This document shows positions 1 through 10,633 of a stretch of DNA of 64,000 nt, in pieces (positions within the stretch are counted from its first letter, which is position 1; every line of letters begins with the position of its first letter). Origin of the DNA: Carnegiea gigantea (taxonomy: Eukaryota > Streptophyta > Magnoliopsida > Caryophyllales > Cactaceae); assembly GCA_029747015.1 (NCBI GenBank), contig JAKOGI010000107.1, forward strand, positions 928,606 through 992,605, read 5' to 3'. Made by a program: the position numbers and the translations under genes. The notes under the pieces are model-generated. The model was not told where the DNA came from and searched no databases. It saw only the letters and a program-made list of their open reading frames with translations.

Positions 1-1926
1 TGCAAGGTATAAAGTGTACCATCTTTGAGAATCTATCTACTACCATAAATATTGAATCCTTGCCCCTTTGAGTCTTAGGTAGACCCAAAATAAAGTCCAT
101 GCTCACGTCCACCCAAGATTGAATCGAAACTGGAAGTGGCATGTGCAAATCATGGGATAAGGTGTGACTCTTGGCAACTTGGCATGTTCTACACCTTCTT
201 AGGATGTCTTAAACATCCTTTTCCATTCCAGGCCAGTAGTAATGTTCCCTTAACATGATGAAGGTCTTGGATTCATCAAAATGACCAGTCAATGAACCAC
301 CATGAACTTCCCTAATTAGGAGCTCACGGGTGCTACACTTTGGAATACACAATCGTACTCCCTTGAATAAATAGCCCTCTTGGATTAAGAAATCCTCCTT
401 GGGGTGCTTCAAGCACACAGAATATAAGTCCCCAAGGTCTTCATCATCAAGACATAAACCTTTTAGATGCTCAAAACTAAGAATAAGAGCATCCAATTGA
501 AATAGAAGGAGATGCCTCCTAGACAATGCATGGGCACCTTGATTTAACTTTCCAAATTTGTGCTTAATGGTGAAGTAGAATGACTGTAGGAACTCCACCC
601 ATTTACCATGGCGTGAGTTTGACTTGTGTTGGCCTTGAATATACTTCAAAGCCTCATGATCTAAATGCAAAATAAACTCACTAGCCACTAAATAATGGCT
701 CTAATGCTCTAAACACTGTACAATATCATAGAATTTCTTGTCATAAGTGGAGTACTTTCTTCTTGAATCACATAACTTCTCACTAAAGAAGGCTAATGGC
801 TTGCCCTCTTGTGTAAGAACGCCACCTATACCCACTCTTGATGCATCACATTTAACTTTAAAGACCTTCTCAAAGCAAGGCAAAGCAAGGACAGATGCAT
901 GAGTTAGTCTTTTCTTTACTTCTTCAAAGGTAGATTGGGCTTTAGGGGTCCATTTCAACGATGTACCCTTAATTACCTTAGTCATGAGAGCTATAATATT
1001 GCTTAAGTTTTGAATAAACCTCTTGTGAAAGAAAGCTAATCCATGAAAGTTTCGAACATTATGAATGCTTTGTGGTTGAGGCCATGATCTTATAGCCTCT
1101 AACTTGCTCTCATCTGCCTTTATCCCTTCTTCAGAGACAATATAATCTAAGAATGTAACTTTATGAGTGAAAAAAAAGTACATTTCTTAAGGCTACCATA
1201 CAACTTCTCACGTTCAAGAACAAGTATGACTTGATTGAGATGATCTTGATGTGTTTGCTCATCCTTGGAATAAACCAGAATATCATCGAAGTAGACTACC
1301 ACAATTTTATCAATGTAAGGCTTGAATACTTGATTGATTAGCCTCATGAATGTACTAGGAGCATTAGAAAGACCAAATGGCATGACAAGCCATTCATATA
1401 AGCCTCCCTTGGTCTTAAATGTCGTCTTCCATTCATCTCCCTCTCGGATTCTGATTTGATAGTATCCATTTCTAAGATCAATCTTTGAGAATATTTTAGA
1501 GCCATGTAGTTCACCCAGCATATCTTCAAGTCTAGGTATATGATACCTATACTTGATTGTAATTTTGTTTATGGCTCTATTATCCACACACATTCATTGG
1601 CTGCCATCCTTCTTAGGAACCAACAATGTAGGTACGGCACATGGGCTTAAAGACTCTCTTATAAGCCCCTTGGACATCAACTCTTCTACTTGCCTTTGAA
1701 TCTCCATGGTTCTCTTTGGGTTCATCCTATAAGTTGGCTTATTAAGGAGGGTTGAACTAGGAATGAGATCAATGTGATATTGGATGTCTCTCTTAGGAGG
1801 TAACCCCATGGGTATCTCCTTAAGAAATAGGTGACAGAACTTTTGTATGAGTGACTTGGCCACGGGGTGAGTAGGTAAGGGAGTTTCTGGTTCATCTTGG
1901 ATGTTTAAGATCCACTTTAAACTCAT
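1..1926 (-). pseudogene. pol: Ty3/gypsy pol: RT, RNase H and 5' part of integrase (broken)
   Basis: Reading down the minus strand, 1926-1594 holds the RT N-terminus (ends VPTLLVPKKDGSQ), and 1593-1147 continues as [20 protein letters not shown] and then the catalytic motif [10 protein letters not shown]. Next, 1183-701 gives the RT connection and RNase H start (ITxxxSLKWTP, FKVKCDASRVGIGGVL). Then 688-209 gives the RNase H end (DHEALKYI) and the integrase zinc finger (VHGG..GHF..YYWPGM). Finally 208-1 carries the second zinc-finger half (CRTC) and the integrase core with its first catalytic Asp (SMDFILGLP). A stop replaces the junction near 190-208, and frames shift near 690, 1183 and 1594. 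The RT catalytic residues survive, but the protein is not translatable as one chain. Recognition is from well-known motif strings. Confidence 0.93.
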
Positions 1927-2074
1927 GATATGAAGCCTTTAAGAGAGGTTCACTAAAAGATAATAAGTAACCAGAATGTTCAAGCTTTTTTGTAAGCTTG
2001 TTTTTATGGAGTTCAGATGCTGACAAAGGCTTTAAGGTAATCTTCTTTCCTCCCTTAGAAAAGGAGTATGTATT

Positions 2075-2554
2075 CTAGAATCCATCATGCATTACCTTTC
2101 TATCATACATCCAAGGTCTACCTAGCAGGACATGGCATGCATCCATGGGGTTAACATCACACCATAACTTATCTTGGTAGCTCTTACTAATTGACAAAGA
2201 AATGAGGCATCGGGAGATAACTTGTAATCCCTTGCTTTGGTTTAGCCATTGGATGTTGTATGGATGGGGACGGGCCATGGCTTGCAAGCCTAGCTTCTCA
2301 ATCATGCTAAGAGAAACTACATTGGCACAACTTCCTCTATCAATAATCAAAGAACAAACCTTGTCTTTAATCGTACACCTAGTATGAAAGATATTCTCCC
2401 TTTGCTCATCTTTAGCTCCCTTCTGGCCATTCAAAACTCTTCTTAGAACCAGCATCTCACCCTTATCTGCTTCTTCTTCAATCTCCTCTAGGTTCTCCTC
2501 AAGATTTCCTTCACTTTCTCCTTCAATTTCCTCCTCAAGTTCTTGCTCATCCAC
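2075..2554 (-). pseudogene. Ty3/gypsy protease region
   Basis: A 159-codon open stretch has a Glu-rich N-terminus (EEEIEGESEGNLEENLEE) and then a retropepsin-like segment. The string CSLIIDRGSCANVVS stands where D-(S/T)-G-x-x-x-N is expected: the Asp is present, but the Ser or Thr before Gly is Arg (DRG). The string CHVLLGRPWMYDRKV downstream matches the conserved LLGRPW motif at the end of plant gypsy proteases. It sits between gag and RT, as expected. About 150 bases (1927-2074) separate it from the RT open frame and contain stops. Confidence 0.85.
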
Positions 2555-2564
2555 GGCTATTTAT

Positions 2565-3628
2565 TCGCCTAGTGTGATCACTTTTCTATTTGGACAGTCC
2601 GAGGCTATGTGTCCTAATCCTTGGCACTTAAAACATCTTCTTGTACTCATAGGATTGGGATTGGGTCTGGTTAGAGGTGGTTGGACCTTTTGTGGAGTTG
2701 GGGTTCTTTGTGGATTGGAAGGAAAAGGGTTTATAGGCTTAGGAGGTGGGTTAGAACTCCCCTTGTTAAAGGGTGTGTTCCAGCTTAAGGCCTTGAAATT
2801 TTGGGGTTTAAAAGGCTATTTTGCTTTCTTTTGTTATTCAACTTTATGAGCAAGCACGCAAACCTCATCAAATGACGTGTAAGCTTGTAAATCAACAACA
2901 TTAGCATACCTAGGATCAAGGCCTCCCAAGTATCTAACAATTGTTTGCTCTTCTGGTTCATGTAAGTCACACTTGATTACAAGCTTTTCAAACTCTCGAG
3001 TGTATTCTTCTACACTCATGTTACCTTGATTTAAGTTGTGGAGTTGAGAGTAACAATCTTGAACGTAAGGAGGAGGAAGAAACCAAGCCTTAAGCTTAGA
3101 TTTCATCTTCTCCGATGTTCTAATTTTGGACTTCCTTTCTCTTACTCTTTTGGCACACAAATTAGTCCACCAAAGAGAAGCATACTTACGGAGTCTCAAA
3201 GTAACTAGCTTTACCTTCTTCTCTTTCAGGAATGTCTTTGTACTCAAAAACTCTTTCAATGGTGTGTAACCAATCCAAGAACTCTTCAGGATCAAGCTTG
3301 CCTTCATATTTTGGAATTTCTACCTTGAAATCATTGGTATTAGCTTGTATCCGTGGTTCTGGCCTAGCCATTCTCAATGGTTCATCCTCACTAGATGAAT
3401 CAAGATGTGGCTAAACACATGCTCTTGTCTTCTAGGTTCAGATTGTAGAGGTTTCTCATTGATTGTTTGCTTTTGCTTCAAGAATGCACCAAGCTGTTTA
3501 CATAAGTACTCATTTTGAGCCTTAGTTTCTTGATTTTGCTGGGAGTCCTCATTAATCTTCTTTATTAACATCTCATTTTGCCCCATAACAGCATCAAACG
3601 TCTCCTCCAAACTCATGCTAGAACTCAT
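2565..3628 (-). pseudogene. gag: Ty3/gypsy gag with CCHC zinc knuckle
   Basis: The minus strand starts at 3628 with MSSSMSLEETFDAVMGQNE, a coiled-coil-like N-terminus. After a stop and frame change near 3374-3410 it continues with the retrotransposon gag (capsid) domain: KYEGKLDPEEFLDWLHTIER, LVTLRLRKYASLWWTNL, YSQLHNLNQGNMSVEEYTREFEKL and PEEQTIVRYLGGLDPRYANVV. A zinc knuckle follows at about 2580-2640 (CFKCQGLGHIASDC, spacing C-x2-C-x4-H-x4-C). The knuckle is complete, but the frame to the capsid domain is broken around 2780-2830. The role would be particle assembly and RNA packaging. Confidence 0.9.
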
Positions 3629-3729
3629 CTTGTCTACAGATTGTGTTTGGACTCAAACTAGGAATGTGTTTGGAATTGAATGAGGAAATGATTCTGGAAG
3701 GTGGAAGGACATACCAGGCTAAGGAGAAA

Positions 3730-3747
3730 CCAAGCTTTGATACCCAA
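3730..3747 (-). other. tRNA-iMet primer-binding site of the gypsy element
   Basis: On the minus strand the sequence TGGGTATCAAAGC continues to TTGGTTTC. This matches, with a few changes, the complement of the plant initiator-tRNA-Met 3' end (TGGTATCAGAGC...). It lies about 100 bases upstream of the gag ATG and just inside the presumed LTR boundary (ACATCA at about 3750-3757), the normal position for the primer of minus-strand synthesis. Confidence 0.75.
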
Positions 3748-3749
3748 TA

Positions 3750-4870
3750 TGATGTAAAGCTCAATGGAAATCACTTACAATCAAAGGAGAACACAAAAAC
3801 AAACAAAGGAACTCACGGCCTTAGCTTGTTTTCTATGCAATTCGAAACTGAAAGCGAGTTTAGGATAAACTTGAACCTTGGATACAGTAATCACCACCAA
3901 GACCAAGATTAGGGCCCCTAAGCTTGATTAAGATGCAGAAATCACCTTTTAAATAAGATTAGGACTAGACTTGAATACCACCTTAACCGACCTAGTTAAG
4001 AATAAGTAAGTTTAGTGTTTTGGTTTTAAGGAGCAAAGCTCTCTTTCTTTCTTTTCAAATGTACAAAATCTGATTGAAAAGTGAAGAATACAAAAGCCTT
4101 ATAAGCTAGCAAGCAAGCAACCAAGTAGCTAAAGCCTAAGGAGTGAGGTTTCTTCATAATTAGGAAACCTCTTAAACTTGCTTAGTTCACAGTTTTTGCT
4201 AACCCGTGAGCTTTCTATGCTAATCCTAGCTTAATCCTTGTTAAGTACAACCACTGAGTCTATCTCATTAGGATTAAAGCTAAACTTGTTACTAAGCAAG
4301 CAATTAAGCAAATAAGCAGCTGCCTTGAAGTGAAGAAAAGGAGTAATGTTGACTGGCTGCTTTATGCTTTTCGACTGACCACTAGAAATAAAGCTGTCTT
4401 TCTCACTTACTCCTCATTGGATAACTTGGTGGATCCTTCATGATTGTGTCCAACAGCTTGTTGGTTAGTCATCCTAGTAGCTAGACACGGATTGGACACC
4501 AGAAAGGGCTTCAACCACCAAATGCACCAATTAGGTGCAACCGGGCAGTAGCTGGCAATTTTCAAGCTTTGGTTGGAGGCCACGTTTCACATGCAAAGCG
4601 TGAGCATGATTTGGCTTACCACATATGGTTGGAAATCTCTGAAAGTCTTCTATCTCCTTCAAGTGGAATCACTCAATTTAGAGTTCATTTGCCTGCCCAA
4701 ATGATCAAAACACCCGGACTGGTCCAAACCAGGTTCCAGCCTGCACGGTTTAGAAAAATGACCAAGGTTCTTCATCTTTCACTTGACTTAACTTCATTTA
4801 ATCACTTGGACCAGGTAGTTGACATCTTGAAGACCCAAAATATGCAAAAATGTAGGACTTAAACCTCATG
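3750..4870 (-). repeat. Presumed 5' LTR of the gypsy element (outer end not determined)
   Basis: Sequence upstream of the primer-binding site should be the 5' LTR. Its inner end (CA on the minus strand) is near 3750. A TATA-like CTTATAAGGC on the minus strand near 4098-4107 would place a transcription start about 350 bases from the inner end. The partner LTR is outside the window, so the outer boundary given here is a guess. I see no host gene in this stretch; the 97-codon open frame at 4569-4862 has no recognisable motif. Confidence 0.4.
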
Positions 4871-6555
4871 GAGGCCTACGTAATTAGAAAAACAAAATCG
4901 AGCTTGAAAACTATTTTGAAGCCATAGGGTTTTATTTGTGTTTCTAGCAAAAGGTGAGCCATCTTTTGACCTTGTGACCTTATTTTTGGACGTTCTGGAC
5001 TTGATTGATCTTAAACTTGGTCTTGGCTTAGTAGGACTCCATCTCTCAGACTATTAAGTTTGAAATGAATGCCACACTACAAAGGTCTATAAGGAAGAAG
5101 TTGCCACATAAGGACCAAGATTAGCTGAACAATATGACTTGCTAGTTTTCTTTTGTGGAAGAAATTGTTCTTAGCCTTTTTTGACCTAACTCGATTAGCC
5201 ATGTAAATATCAGCTTGTACAGTCATGTTGAGCTTAATGAAAATTTTCACCTTTCATAAATACACACACACACATATAAACCCTAAAACTTTGGCAAGCC
5301 CTTCATAATAAGTACTTATAGAAAATTCTGGCATTTGACATGTATAATCTGATGTCTAGCTATCCATGCATATGAAGTGCTTTGAAGGTAAGTATGTGCT
5401 CATTTTATAAGAAAGGTTTAATCACAAATTTGAAGGTTATTCTGCAGGTTTATGCGGCAATCATATAATTTAAATTGCATAATTTAGTTCCATAATATCA
5501 TATATTTAGAAACCCAATCACAGCTCATATTGCTCCACAGAAAGAAAATATGTTATAACATAAAAAAATTTTGTTTTAGGATGCTATAATCTAGTCGAAA
5601 AATAGTATCCAAATTAATTTTTTCAACCAAAAAATAAACATAATCAAATTATAGTATTGATTATATTCAAATTGGTAGATATTTGTGAATTTTTTTCCCC
5701 AAAAAATGCTCGACAAGGGGCTCAACATAGGATCCTACTATCCTTTTATACCCTAACATTTATGAATCCAAGTTGTTTTACTCTCAACACTGCTAAAAAT
5801 TTGGTACTTCTTAGCTCATATTGGTGAATTCAAGACCAAGAATATTAGAATAATGTATATGTTGTTGAAGATAATAGTAATTTGTGTCAAATCAAATCAA
5901 AATTTTGGCATCAAGAGGGCCAATAATTTGGGGCAGGCAGCTCTGTTTCCTCTCACGTCCAAAAAACAGCCTTTTCAGATTTGCTAAAAATATATTTTTG
6001 AAAAAAAATTCCACATTAAGTATTTTAGGAATAAATGTAATGTCACACTAATAAATATGGCTCACGTACACTCACATGTACGAGTCTCCTCCCGTACCAC
6101 TACGCGGTGGAGCCTCTCATCATTCATGTCTCTTCCGTCTCGCCCACATGATTTTCTCCCACTCAACGGTCGTTCATTTAATTTTATTCGTCATTCCTTC
6201 ACTATTTTTTGCATTTTTAGTTTATTATTAATTAGCTATTCGAATTAATTTCCTTTATATCATGTGAGTGTACTTTGAATTCGGTTGAATATTATTGATG
6301 GGATTAACTTCATATCATAAATAAGAGAAAACACGGGACCATTGTATTAAAGCTTTGTTTTAAATAAATGTAGCATTTATGTGGATGAGTGATGAGTATA
6401 ATGTTTGATAGTACACATTTAGTCTAGATGATTCTGTGTATGTAAATTAGAATATAAAAATTTGCACATATAAATTCTTATAATTAGAGGTTTTTCATAT
6501 CATGCATATATATGATCATATCACGATTCATGTTTAGTAAATTTTATGTAAACGA
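4871..6555. other. No gene recognised
   Basis: AT-rich DNA of unknown origin that may include more of the gypsy LTR on its left side. A short (CA)n run occurs near 5261-5274. I see no coding motif, RNA gene or clear terminal repeat. Confidence 0.5.
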
Positions 6556-6563
6556 GTTGTGAG

Positions 6564-6818
6564 CAGTGGTGAATTTAGAAATTTTTTTATAGGGTTCATC
6601 AATAATAGACCCTCACACATATTCACAAATAAATTAAATGAGACAAAAAAAAAAAAGAACAGTAATAAGAATCCTATACAAAGTTTGCATGCCAACTTTA
6701 TGAGATCCAACTATACTACTATTTTTCCTCTCCCTAACTTGACATATAGATATTAGAACACTTTCTTCTCCCATTAGAGTCCATGGGCCCCACTACTTTA
6801 GTGGTAGATCCGCCACTG
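6564..6818. mobile_element. hAT-type MITE (255 bp) with 8-bp target duplication
   Basis: The left end CAGTGGTGAATTTAG and the reverse complement of the right end, CAGTGGCGGATCTAC, are imperfect terminal inverted repeats. They are flanked by gttgtgag (6556-6563) and attgtgag (6819-6826), an 8-bp target duplication with one mismatch. An 8-bp duplication and a CAG start are diagnostic of hAT elements. There is no transposase coding capacity. Confidence 0.8.
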
Positions 6819-6829
6819 ATTGTGAGTTT

Positions 6830-7270
6830 GATGCTTATAAATGATCATGTTTTAACATGTGAATTGATTCATGCATAAAAATTAATTAAAATAGAACATG
6901 AATATAAACTTTAAGCCCTAATTTTAACTAATTTATCAGTTAAATTAATTAATTAGATCACTGCTTTTAAAAGAACTAACCAACATACTTCTATTTGAAA
7001 AATGAAGGATGACAAAATGAAAATATAGTTCATAGCCTAATCACTTCTCTTAATGGGGATGATTCGATGAAGCTACAATATCACTAAATGTGCAATAATT
7101 AATTAATGATGTTGGGGAAATAATTTGAAAGGGGGGGAGGGGAGGTGAGTTTTTGGAATTAAGATGTTGAGGGATGCAGGAGAGGCATGTGATGTGCACA
7201 TGGGACATTATTATTCAGGACAGCCAAATCGATGAGACGGGTTTTGCATTGTGTTGTGCTCTCCATGATG
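6830..7270. other. No gene recognised
   Basis: AT-rich sequence with a short G-rich run (7131-7144). Nothing else is recognisable. Confidence 0.5.
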
Positions 7271-7273
7271 CTG

Positions 7274-7387
<114 letters not shown>

Positions 7388-7389
7388 TG

Positions 7390-8590
7390 CAATTGCAGAG
7401 CAAAACTCACCCCAATTCCAACTCTCTTCTCCTATGCACTGCTTCAGTTCTTCATATTGACTTTTTCATTGTGCTCTTACATCATTGTTATTGCTATTAG
7501 TAACACAATTATTAGCGAAAAGTCAATATTCCCCCCCCCCCCCGCTCTAGAACGGAACTCATTTTCAAAAATCATAAGCGGTCAAATAATGAAAACTAAT
7601 TTTAGTCGAAAAATTACCACAAAACTCTTCAGAAAGATACAACTTTAGGCTTTGACTAAAAAACTACCTTCCCTTCTTAGCTCCTAGGGCATTGGTGATG
7701 GATCGAGTTAGTTGAATAAATAAAAGCTTATTAGATTTGTAATTGGTGCTAATGATAGACTACTATGAGCGCCATATAGTTCATAAAATTTAAAGCATTT
7801 TGGGATAGTTAAAAGCAATTTTTAACATAACGAGTTTGTCACAAACCCATGAGGTTATGTTGTTTTTGTGATAAATAGCAATAAATCTATTGTTTATAAT
7901 TTTTTACAACTCCTTACATTTTCTTAGTTTCAACTTCTTACAGCTTCGTGCATTGTCTTACATTTACTTGTAACTCTTTATAACTTTTTATAACTTTTTT
8001 ATATTTCTTAGAACTCATTACAGCTAACTTTATAACTGCTTAAAGTTTCTTACATCTTCTTCTAACTTGTTATAATTTTTACAGTTTCTTTACAGCTTTT
8101 TTACTTCCTATATGTTCTTACATTTTCTTACATTTTATAGCTGCTCTTTATCGTAAAAAAGAATATAACAAGTGTACCAACAAATGGATATCAAATCCTA
8201 TTAACACCATATCACATAATTAGATGAAAAATATCACCATAAAAATATTGGGATTTAATGAGGCAAAACAAAATGAACCAATCATAATATATTGGTATAC
8301 TTTTAGTGCACTTTTTATTATTAAGAATAGAGTTTTTAATTAAGTTATATTTATGTTCGCACCTACTTCTGCAAAAATATTAGGAAAAACAAAGAGGGAA
8401 AAAAAAAAACAACCCTTGTATTGTTGGCCCAAAGTTTACTCAAACACACAGTCCAAGTGTGCATGCGGCCAGCATCCCTTGGTGTGCTCAACTGGCAATA
8501 TCACGCGAATTAAACTTTGACATGCATGACTTTTAGGATGGCTAAGATAAAAGTCAAAAATCAAATATTATATGCTTTTTTTAAAGTTCA
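7390..8590. other. No gene recognised
   Basis: Contains a poly-C run (about 7532-7543). At about 7895-8150, pyrimidine-rich sequence repeats the words ttcttac, ttataac and cttttt many times with no fixed period; this looks like simple-sequence expansion, not coding. No domain was recognised. Confidence 0.5.
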
Positions 8591-8594
8591 AAAA

Positions 8595-9570
8595 TTGTTT
8601 GAAAAATTCTAAATAATTATTCCAATGAGCATGAATAAATCGTCTCTCTGATAATGTTCAAGCAAAGAAACCATGCACTTGGGCTTGACGTACAATGATA
8701 GATAGTTTTTGTACTACTAGAACTCAAAAGTCTAATATTTCTGCATTTCGTTATTCTTCGTATTTAAAACTGTTTGAAAAAATCGTAAATAATTATTTCA
8801 ATTTGGGCTTGATGTACTATGGCTAACCGTTTTTGTGCACTAAAATTCAAAAACCAAATATTTTTGTGCTTTGTTTTTCTTTGTGTTTAGACTCGTTTGA
8901 AAAATCCTAAATAATTATTATCCCAATGAGCACGATTGAATTGTCTCTTTAATTTCCAAGCAAAGAAAGCATGCATTTGGGCTAGACATTCTTTGACAGA
9001 CAATTTTCTTGTCCTAAAACTCTAAAACCAAATACTTTGATTTTCTTTGTGTTCAGAATACTTTGAAAAACCCTAAATAATTATTTCAATGAGCATGAGT
9101 AGACCTGGCAAAACTGGCCCAAGACCTGAACCGAACGACCCGGACCCATACCTGACCCGACACCCGAAATATGCTCATCCGAAAGTGGACCCGAAACTCG
9201 AGTTGACCCGAACCGAACTATACCCGATCCGAAATTTTCAACAAAGTTGCTTGTTTTGGCATGATGAGCGTATTTAATCAAAAATTGGTTGATCCGAAAT
9301 CGACTCGAACCGAACCATACCTGACCCAACCCAAAACGACCCTAAATATCATTTAACCCGAACATGACCTAACCCAAACTTGACCCGACCCATACCCGAA
9401 CCGAATGACCCGTTTGCTAGGTCTAAGCATGAGTAAATTATTTCTTTAATTTTCAAGCAGAGAAACCATGCATTTAAGCCTTGTGTGCTATACAAACAGT
9501 TTTTGTATACTATAACTAAGAGTGAGTTTTTGTATACTATAACTAACGGTGAGTTTGTATACTGTAACCA
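8595..9570. repeat. Degenerate tandem array, about 170 bp units, interrupted by a hAT MITE
   Basis: The block ttgaaaaa(n)cctaaataattatt followed by caatgagcatga, then caagcaaagaaaccatgca, then gggcttga, then gtttttgt and aaactcaaaaaccaaata recurs in order. The core aaataattatt falls at about 8611, 8787, 8909 and 9075, giving spacings of 176, 122 (shortened unit) and 166. The last unit is split by the MITE at 9100-9425 and resumes after it. From 9495 to 9567 a shorter repeat (gtatactataactaa...gtgag) follows about three times. Confidence 0.8.
9100..9425 (+). mobile_element. hAT-type MITE, family 1, copy A (326 bp)
   Basis: The ends TAGACCTGGCAAA and TTTGCTAGGTCTA are inverted repeats. They are flanked by a perfect 8-bp duplication, agcatgag at 9092-9099 and 9426-9433. 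Inside, the hexamer GACCCG or its variants followed by AA recurs many times near both ends. This is the layout expected for subterminal transposase-binding repeats of Ac-like hAT elements. The same element occurs at 22321, 54400 and 58896. There is no transposase gene; the open frame seen through the repeat is a composition effect. Confidence 0.93.
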
Positions 9571-9579
9571 TTGATCAGT

Positions 9580-10625
9580 TCAATTCTCATAAAAAGGATA
9601 CTCTAATAATGTGACCGTTCACATCAATGGCTACAAACATTACTTCAAAGTACGTATCCGTCAACACTTTTTGCTCGCGCGCTTTCACTATGAACAACTG
9701 AACATGGCCATAGTACACATCCATTACATAGAACCTCGAGAAATATAACATATGTGTAAAAATTTATCGGCCCTAAAATAAAAGACAATAATGTATATTA
9801 TTCTTATTTTGCTTTAGCAAGTAGCGCCTCTTCTATCCACAAATGATTTAGCTTGATATATATAACTGTTTCAATTAAAAGATCATTATAGTTATTTTTG
9901 GATACAATATAAAGAGCGTAAACATATATGACACAATATGAACAATAGAAATTAAAGTTTGAATCTTGGCATTCAGTAGTATCATGTGACATAATCAGTA
10001 TTTAGAAAGTCAAAATAGGAGTATAAAACAACATATAGGAGACGGAAGCATATTGATTTATTGTGAACAATTTTAAAATATTTTAGTACAAGCGTTGAAG
10101 TCATAAAATAAATGTGTCTTATGGTTTTAATCAGAAGGCCCACAGTTACTTAATTGCTAGTTTAAGCTTAATTCACTGTTTATTTTTTAAATTTGATTTG
10201 TTTTGCTGAGGGACATTATCTTAAACACCAAAAATAAGAAATAAATTTATTTATTCAATGCAGCATCTCTAGGGCTCACTTGGTCTCACAAAAAGATACC
10301 CTTCCTCTGATTGGGTGATTTTTGGGAAACATAACACTGCAAATTTTGCTGGCTTAGCAAGGCATTGTAGCCAATAATAGTTGTGGTCAATGATCTCTTT
10401 TCCAGAACTTATAAAACAAATTACTTTGGTTTAAATGTTGTATATGATGTAATTATCCATTTGACAATAAAATAAAGTTTATTGTGTTTGATAATAAAAA
10501 GCATTATGCATTCAGATATGGAATATTCACCCATTATTTTGGTAATTATATATTTTTGTTCAATTAACGAATTTAAATTATCAACTGGATATTAATTACA
10601 AAGTAATGTACATATATTAGTTCTA
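9580..10625. other. No gene recognised
   Basis: AT-rich intergenic sequence without recognisable coding motifs or terminal repeats. Confidence 0.5.
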
Positions 10626-10633
10626 AGATATAT

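Larger units (their letters stand above)
1..3757 (-). mobile_element. Ty3/gypsy LTR retrotransposon, internal region, decayed and cut by the window edge
   Basis: The minus strand reads, in element order, a primer-binding site (about 3747), gag with a CCHC knuckle, an aspartic protease region, reverse transcriptase, RNase H, the integrase zinc-binding region and the start of the integrase core, then runs off at position 1. This PR-RT-RH-IN order defines Ty3/gypsy. The frame breaks several times (near 690-700, 1183, 1593, 1926-2075, 2555-2570 and 3374), so no full polyprotein is encoded. The 3' end and 3' LTR lie left of the window, so target duplications and age cannot be judged. The clade is uncertain; the integrase core motif MDFILGLP is of a kind common in plant Ty3/gypsy elements. 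Confidence 0.93.

Noticed and set aside
4569..4862. 97-codon plus-strand frame right of the gypsy primer site
   Set aside because: No recognisable motif; lies in the presumed LTR and opposite to the element.
9081..9329. Open frame shared by three copies of the hAT MITE (also 54376-54828 and 58936-59175, minus strand), with a conserved NQFL-K-A-HAKTSN-VENF peptide
   Set aside because: The conservation follows from DNA copies of the same MITE. The frame is open because GACCCG repeats contain few stops; copy B does not keep it and there is no start or domain.
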